Below are positions 5,825-8,667 of a stretch of 8,667 nucleotides of DNA, piece after piece. Both the position numbers and the translations under genes were made by a program. The notes below the pieces were generated by a model, which saw nothing but the letters and a program-made list of their open reading frames with translations, was not told the origin of the DNA and made no database searches. The stretch is taken from the NCBI GenBank assembly GCA_012510755.1, contig JAAZHL010000001.1:1-8667 (forward strand). Reading direction: 5' to 3'. The DNA is from Leucobacter sp. GTDB taxonomy: Bacteria > Actinomycetota > Actinomycetes > Actinomycetales > Microbacteriaceae. Numbering within the stretch: position 1 is the stretch's first letter; every line of letters begins with the position of its first letter.

Positions 5825-5900
5825 CCCGGCTTCCCTTGTCCTAGTCTCACCCCGCCCGACCCGGCTTCCCTAGTCCTTGTCTCACTCCGCCCGACCCGGC
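5825..5900. repeat. 35-bp direct tandem repeat
   Basis: Copies at 5825-5859 and 5860-5894 differ at three positions; a third start (CCCGGC) follows at 5895-5900. Units begin CCCGGCTTCCCT and end CCGCCCGA. No coding or binding role is evident. Confidence 0.85.
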
Positions 5901-5946
5901 CACGCCCGCTCACCGCCCTAACCTTTTCCCTGCCCCAGCGTTGCAA

Positions 5947-6010
5947 GCACCAATCTGCCATTAACAACCCGCTTTCACCCGAATCGGGGTTGTAGAACGC
6001 AGATCGGTGC
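5947..6010. other. Two-tier inverted repeat; candidate structured RNA or cruciform
   Basis: The outer arms GCACCAATCTGC (5947-5958) and GCAGATCGGTGC (5999-6010) pair over 12 positions with one mismatch. The inner arms ACAACCCG (5964-5971) and CGGGGTTGT (5985-5993) pair with one bulged base. They are separated by a symmetric 5x5 internal loop and capped by a 13-base loop. No T-tract follows, so it is not a typical terminator. It could be a small RNA, a miniature repeat element or a bidirectional terminator. Confidence 0.5.
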
Positions 6011-6116
6011 CACAGGCAAGGCGGTGCGACAGGCGGCGCAACAGGGCCGTGGCGACGCAGAGCCGCGGTCGGTGGTCGACCGCTGCCCGTAGTGCGGCAA
6101 GGTCGAGCGGTACCGG

Positions 6117-6134
6117 GCCAATTCATCAATTGGC
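6117..6134. promoter_or_regulatory. Operator-like palindrome upstream of the gap gene
   Basis: GCCAATT-CATC-AATTGGC is a perfect 7-bp inverted repeat with a 4-bp spacer. It overlaps the -35 position (6122-6127) implied by the TAAGGT -10. Its AT-rich core stands out from the GC-rich surroundings. Confidence 0.5.
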
Positions 6135-6150
6135 ATGAGATACTTAAGGT
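6122..6150 (+). promoter_or_regulatory. Candidate gap-usp promoter
   Basis: TTCATC (6122-6127) and TAAGGT (6145-6150) are 17 bp apart; the -10 fits TAnnnT and the -35 is weak. A transcription start near 6157 would give a 5' UTR of about 58 bases. Confidence 0.4.
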
Positions 6151-6159
6151 TGATGCCAA
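6130..6159. promoter_or_regulatory. Second inverted repeat spanning the candidate -10
   Basis: TTGGCAT (6130-6136) and ATGCCAA (6153-6159) are perfect inverted arms 16 bp apart. The left arm shares five bases with the neighbouring palindrome and the pair brackets TAAGGT. The arrangement suggests a repressor binding over the promoter, but the regulator is unknown. Confidence 0.45.
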
Positions 6160-6214
6160 CTGACTGGCGGGCAGGCCGGGTCGACTCACTCCCTGGAAGG
6201 AACTCACCGTTCAC

Positions 6215-7654
6215 ATGAAGCAGAGCGCGAATGCACACCTTGAGGCGTGGAATGCAAAGCAGCAACTTGCAGAGCGGATGATCCCGCTCATTGGTCGGCT
6301 CTATCGTGACCATGATGTGGTCATGTCAGTGCACGGCCGCAGTCTCGTCGGCCGGTCAGCCATCGATATTATTCGTGCACACAGCTTTGCCCGCAAGATC
6401 GACGAGGTTGAGCTGCCCCTCGATGAGACCAGCGCCATCGTTGAAGCGCTCAACGTGATCGAGCCTGGCCCCGTGTCTGTCGATTTGGCGCTGCTGGCCC
6501 GCGGCTTTCGCGAGTCGGCCGGCACCGATCTCGAAGGTTACCTTCGCGAGCAGCTGGCGGGTGCGATCGGCGCAGAACCAGCCACCGGCACCGATGTCGT
6601 GCTCTACGGCTTCGGCCGAATCGGTCGCTTGCTTGCACGCATCATCATCGATCACTCAGGCAGCGGCAACTCGTTGAACCTGCGCGCGATCGTCGTGCGC
6701 AAGGGCTCTGAGAATGACCTCGTCAAGCGTGCGAACCTGCTGCGCCGTGACTCGGTGCACGGCCCATTCAACGGCACCATCAAGGTACTCGAAGACGAAA
6801 ACGTCATTCTTGCCAATGGTGTGCGCATTCAGGTTATTTACTCGAACGACCCAGCCAGCGTCGACTACGCGCAGTACGGCATCGAGAATGCGATCCTCGT
6901 CGATAACACTGGTATCTGGCGAGACGAAGCAGGCCTCAGCCAGCACCTTGGCAACGCAGGCATCTCGCGTGTGCTGCTGACCGCACCCGGCAAGGGCGAC
7001 ATGCTGAACATTGTGTACGGCGTCAACAACGACATGATCACCGACGAGCACACCATCGTGTCAGCCGCCTCATGCACGACGAACGCGATCACCCCCGTGC
7101 TCAAGGTGCTCAACGACACCTTCGGCGTCAAAAAGGGTCACGTCGAGACGGTGCACGCCTACACCAACGACCAAAACCTCATCGACAACTTTCACAAGGG
7201 CGACCGCAGAGGTCGCTCGGCAGCGCTTAACATGGTGCTCACCGAAACCGGCGCGGCCAAGGCCGTCGCAAAGGCACTGCCCGAATTTGAGGGCAAGCTC
7301 ACCGGCAACGCCATTCGCGTACCAACCCCAGACGTGTCGATGGCTGTACTCAACCTGCAGTTCGAGCGCGAGGTGACCCGCGACGAGATCAACACCCACC
7401 TCGAGAACGTGTCGCTTGTCGGTGCGCTGCGCACCCAGATTGACTACGTAGAATCGCCAGAAATTGTGTCGACCGACTTCGTTGGGTCGAACCGTGCTGG
7501 CATCGTTGACGGGCTTGCCACAATCTCAAGCGGCGACACCGCCGTTGTCTATGTATGGTACGACAATGAGTTTGGCTACAGCTGTCAAGTCGTGCGTATT
7601 ATTGAACAACTCGCAGGCAGCCACCCCGCGCAGCTGCCCGCGCTTGAGGCCTAA
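6215..7654 (+). CDS. Glyceraldehyde-3-phosphate dehydrogenase, N-terminally extended, probably NADP(H)-preferring
   Basis: This 479-residue enzyme interconverts glyceraldehyde-3-phosphate and 1,3-bisphosphoglycerate in central carbon metabolism. Residues ~1-125 form an extension absent from ordinary ~335-residue GAPDH; its AERMIPLIGRLYR and ARKID segments match the ~480-residue corynebacterial GapB type, reported as gluconeogenic. The Rossmann motif GFGRIGR is at 132-138. Catalytic Cys287 (ASCTTN) and His314 (VHAYTND) are 27 apart, as in classical GAPDH. After the second beta strand the sequence reads VVRKGSEND (Arg162-Lys163) where NAD enzymes usually have an Asp, which suggests NADP(H) use; this is inference. 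The start is ATG at 6215; GGAAGGA at 6195-6201 is 13 bases upstream, slightly far. The usp gene follows after 43 bases with no terminator between. Confidence 0.94.
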   Translation: MKQSANAHLEAWNAKQQLAERMIPLIGRLYRDHDVVMSVHGRSLVGRSAIDIIRAHSFARKIDEVELPLDETSAIVEALNVIEPGPVSVDLALLARGFRESAGTDLEGYLREQLAGAIGAEPATGTDVVLYGFGRIGRLLARIIIDHSGSGNSLNLRAIVVRKGSENDLVKRANLLRRDSVHGPFNGTIKVLEDENVILANGVRIQVIYSNDPASVDYAQYGIENAILVDNTGIWRDEAGLSQHLGNAGISRVLLTAPGKGDMLNIVYGVNNDMITDEHTIVSAASCTTNAITPVLKVLNDTFGVKKGHVETVHAYTNDQNLIDNFHKGDRRGRSAALNMVLTETGAAKAVAKALPEFEGKLTGNAIRVPTPDVSMAVLNLQFEREVTRDEINTHLENVSLVGALRTQIDYVESPEIVSTDFVGSNRAGIVDGLATISSGDTAVVYVWYDNEFGYSCQVVRIIEQLAGSHPAQLPALEA

Positions 7655-7697
7655 TCCCACGAAATTCACGACCACCGAAGTTCAGAAAGGCACAGCC

Positions 7698-8546
7698 ATG
7701 GCTGAGAAATACATTATCGGCGTCGACGGTTCAGAACACAGCCGGGTTGCACTCGACTGGGGCTTGGCGCGAGCCTCACAGACCGGTGCACAGGTCGAAC
7801 TCTTGCACGTGGCAGACGACTCGTTCTTGAGCGAGAGCGTGGCGTTTTTGAGTGAGGCGCAGGCAGCGTCTGAGCAAATGCTCGAGGCAGAACGTGACTA
7901 CGCCAAAGCCACCGGTTTTAACGGGGTCATCACCGGCACCGCCGTGGTCGGCCACCCGATCTCTGAGGTCGAAGAGGCTTCGAAGCGTGCCGACCTAGTG
8001 GTGCTTGGCGCACACACAGGCAGCAAACTCTCGGGTTCGTTCTTTGGCACTCGCGCGGTCAAGATCGCCGCGGTCTCGCACTGCCCCGTGGCCGTTGTGC
8101 CCTACGAGGTGCAGGGTGAGCCCAAGCCCGGCGTAGTCGTTGGTATCGATGGCAGCGATGCAGCCAAGCAGGCCATTGCGTTCGCGGCCGAAGAGGCCTC
8201 GTCGCGGCAGGTTCTGCTCATCGCGGTCTATGCATGGATGCCCCCGCTCACGCCAGGTCTCGAATATCTCTGGAGCGAAGAGCTCGTCGAGTCACAGCGT
8301 GCTGCGGCTGAAGAGGCGATCGCCATCGGCACGGCAGGCCTCGCAGGTCGCTACCCCGATCTGACGATCGAGCGCAAGATTGTGCAGGCGCCCCCGGTCG
8401 CCGCGCTGCTGCAGGCCGCAGAAGATGCCGACACCCTTGTGGTTGGCAGTCGCGGGCGTGGCGGCCTATCTCGCTTACTGCTCGGTTCGGTGAGCCACGG
8501 CGTCTTACAGGCGCTGCCCCGCACCACCATCGTGACTCGGGCGTAA
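7698..8546 (+). CDS. Universal stress protein, tandem two-domain (UspA family)
   Basis: This 282-residue soluble protein has two Usp domains (about 1-136 and 145-282), each beginning with the (I/V)G(V/I)DGS motif. The C-terminal domain has the complete ATP-binding pattern G-x2-G-x9-G-S (Gly250, Gly253, Gly263-Ser264). The N-terminal domain has Thr107 at the second glycine (G104-A-H-T ... G117-T), so its nucleotide binding may be altered. Such proteins in actinobacteria are linked to dormancy, low oxygen or nutrient stress, but the target is unknown. The start is ATG at 7698 with AAAGG (7686-7690) seven bases upstream. It lies 43 bases behind the GAPDH gene and is followed by a strong terminator, so the two are probably cotranscribed. 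Confidence 0.94.
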   Translation: MAEKYIIGVDGSEHSRVALDWGLARASQTGAQVELLHVADDSFLSESVAFLSEAQAASEQMLEAERDYAKATGFNGVITGTAVVGHPISEVEEASKRADLVVLGAHTGSKLSGSFFGTRAVKIAAVSHCPVAVVPYEVQGEPKPGVVVGIDGSDAAKQAIAFAAEEASSRQVLLIAVYAWMPPLTPGLEYLWSEELVESQRAAAEEAIAIGTAGLAGRYPDLTIERKIVQAPPVAALLQAAEDADTLVVGSRGRGGLSRLLLGSVSHGVLQALPRTTIVTRA

Positions 8547-8566
8547 ACGCCGCTCATTTCAACACA

Positions 8567-8611
8567 GCCCAGAGGGGTCGCAGCATCAGTTGCGGCCCCT
8601 CTGGGCTTTTT
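8567..8611 (+). terminator. Intrinsic terminator of the gap-usp transcript
   Basis: GCCCAGAGGGGTCGCA pairs with TGCGGCCCCTCTGGGC over 16 positions (one G.U) around an 8-base loop, followed directly by five T. It starts 20 bases after the usp stop codon. This is the only canonical T-tailed terminator in the window. Confidence 0.95.
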
Positions 8612-8667
8612 GGTTGCCGTGGCGAGTCAGAAACCTGTGCATTGTCCGAAAATAATTACAAATTAAC
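8612..8667. other. AT-rich end of the window, no gene seen
   Basis: The last ~25 bases (from TTGTCC at about 8643) are unusually AT-rich for this window. This could be the start of a promoter region for the next gene, but the window ends before it can be judged. Confidence 0.3.

Larger units (their letters stand above)
5650..6214. other. 565-bp gene-free region between divergent nif3-like and gap genes
   Basis: Open frames here are short, low in complexity (Pro/Arg/Ser-rich) and lack family motifs, so I call no gene. The stretch 5700-5960 is strongly C/T-rich on the plus strand, with many G-runs on the minus strand. It holds a 35-bp tandem repeat (5825-5900), a two-tier hairpin (5947-6010), a hairpin GCGGTCG/CGACCGC (6065-6083), and the palindromes and probable promoter of the gap gene (6117-6159). 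I looked for RNase P RNA and tRNA motifs and found none. Confidence 0.7.

Noticed and set aside
5681..5995. 104-codon open frame on the plus strand in the large spacer
   Set aside because: It is Pro/Arg/Ser-rich, runs through the 35-bp repeat and hairpin, and has no recognisable motif. It looks like a by-product of C-rich DNA.
5947..6012. Possible tRNA in the spacer (paired GCACC/GGTGC ends followed by CA)
   Set aside because: No T-loop GTTCGA motif, no D-loop and no anticodon arm of the right geometry. The element folds as one long hairpin, not a cloverleaf.
5700..6110. Possible RNase P RNA or 6S RNA in the gene-free region
   Set aside because: The conserved RNase P segments such as GAGGAAAGTCC and ACAGAA are absent on both strands as read, and no 6S-like long bulged hairpin was seen.
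5812..6313. Minus-strand open frames overlapping the gap gene start
   Set aside because: They cross the palindromic promoter region and the hairpins, have biased composition, and one overlaps the well-supported GAPDH start.

Overview
This window looks like a chromosomal housekeeping segment from a high-GC Gram-positive actinobacterium. A Micrococcales/Microbacteriaceae origin is my best guess. The evidence is the GC-rich third codon positions, the actinobacterial type of DapD, the divergent dapE/dapD pair and the Nif3 plus zinc-ribbon-protein pair (both as in mycobacteria), and the 'extended' ~480-residue GAPDH known from corynebacteria. I found no phage, transposon, CRISPR, toxin or defence genes. 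I do not think the window holds a previously undescribed multi-gene system; the interest lies in regulatory sequences, repeats and a few protein oddities.

Layout. 1-108 (-) is the first 36 codons of a glutamate synthase large subunit gene. The ~210 bp divergent spacer carries a GlnR-like array of four half-sites and faces an ammonium transporter gene (319-1557, +); together they form a nitrogen-assimilation locus. 1558-1758 is a convergent spacer with a long hairpin and short tandem repeats. dapE (1759-2919, -) and dapD (2939-3904, +) are divergent neighbours in the succinylase branch of diaminopimelate/lysine synthesis. Their 19-bp spacer appears to carry one 7-bp block serving as -10 element in both directions, so both mRNAs may be leaderless. 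3905-4070 is a repeat-filled convergent spacer.

4071-4799 (-) encodes a coiled-coil protein of the C4 zinc-ribbon family that has lost three of four expected cysteines. It lies directly behind a Nif3-family metal protein gene (4810-5649, -), and the two are probably one operon. 5650-6214 is a 565-bp gene-free stretch with a 35-bp tandem repeat, a two-tier hairpin and overlapping palindromes at a probable promoter. Then come a GAPDH with an N-terminal extension and a probable NADP(H) preference (6215-7654, +) and a two-domain universal stress protein (7698-8546, +). These are probably cotranscribed and end at a strong intrinsic terminator (8567-8611).

A recurring theme is short tandem repeats of 8-35 bp. 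Three genes (amt, dapE, dapD) have their stop codon inside a repeat unit, and dapE has an extra in-frame pentapeptide-repeat insertion next to its metal site.
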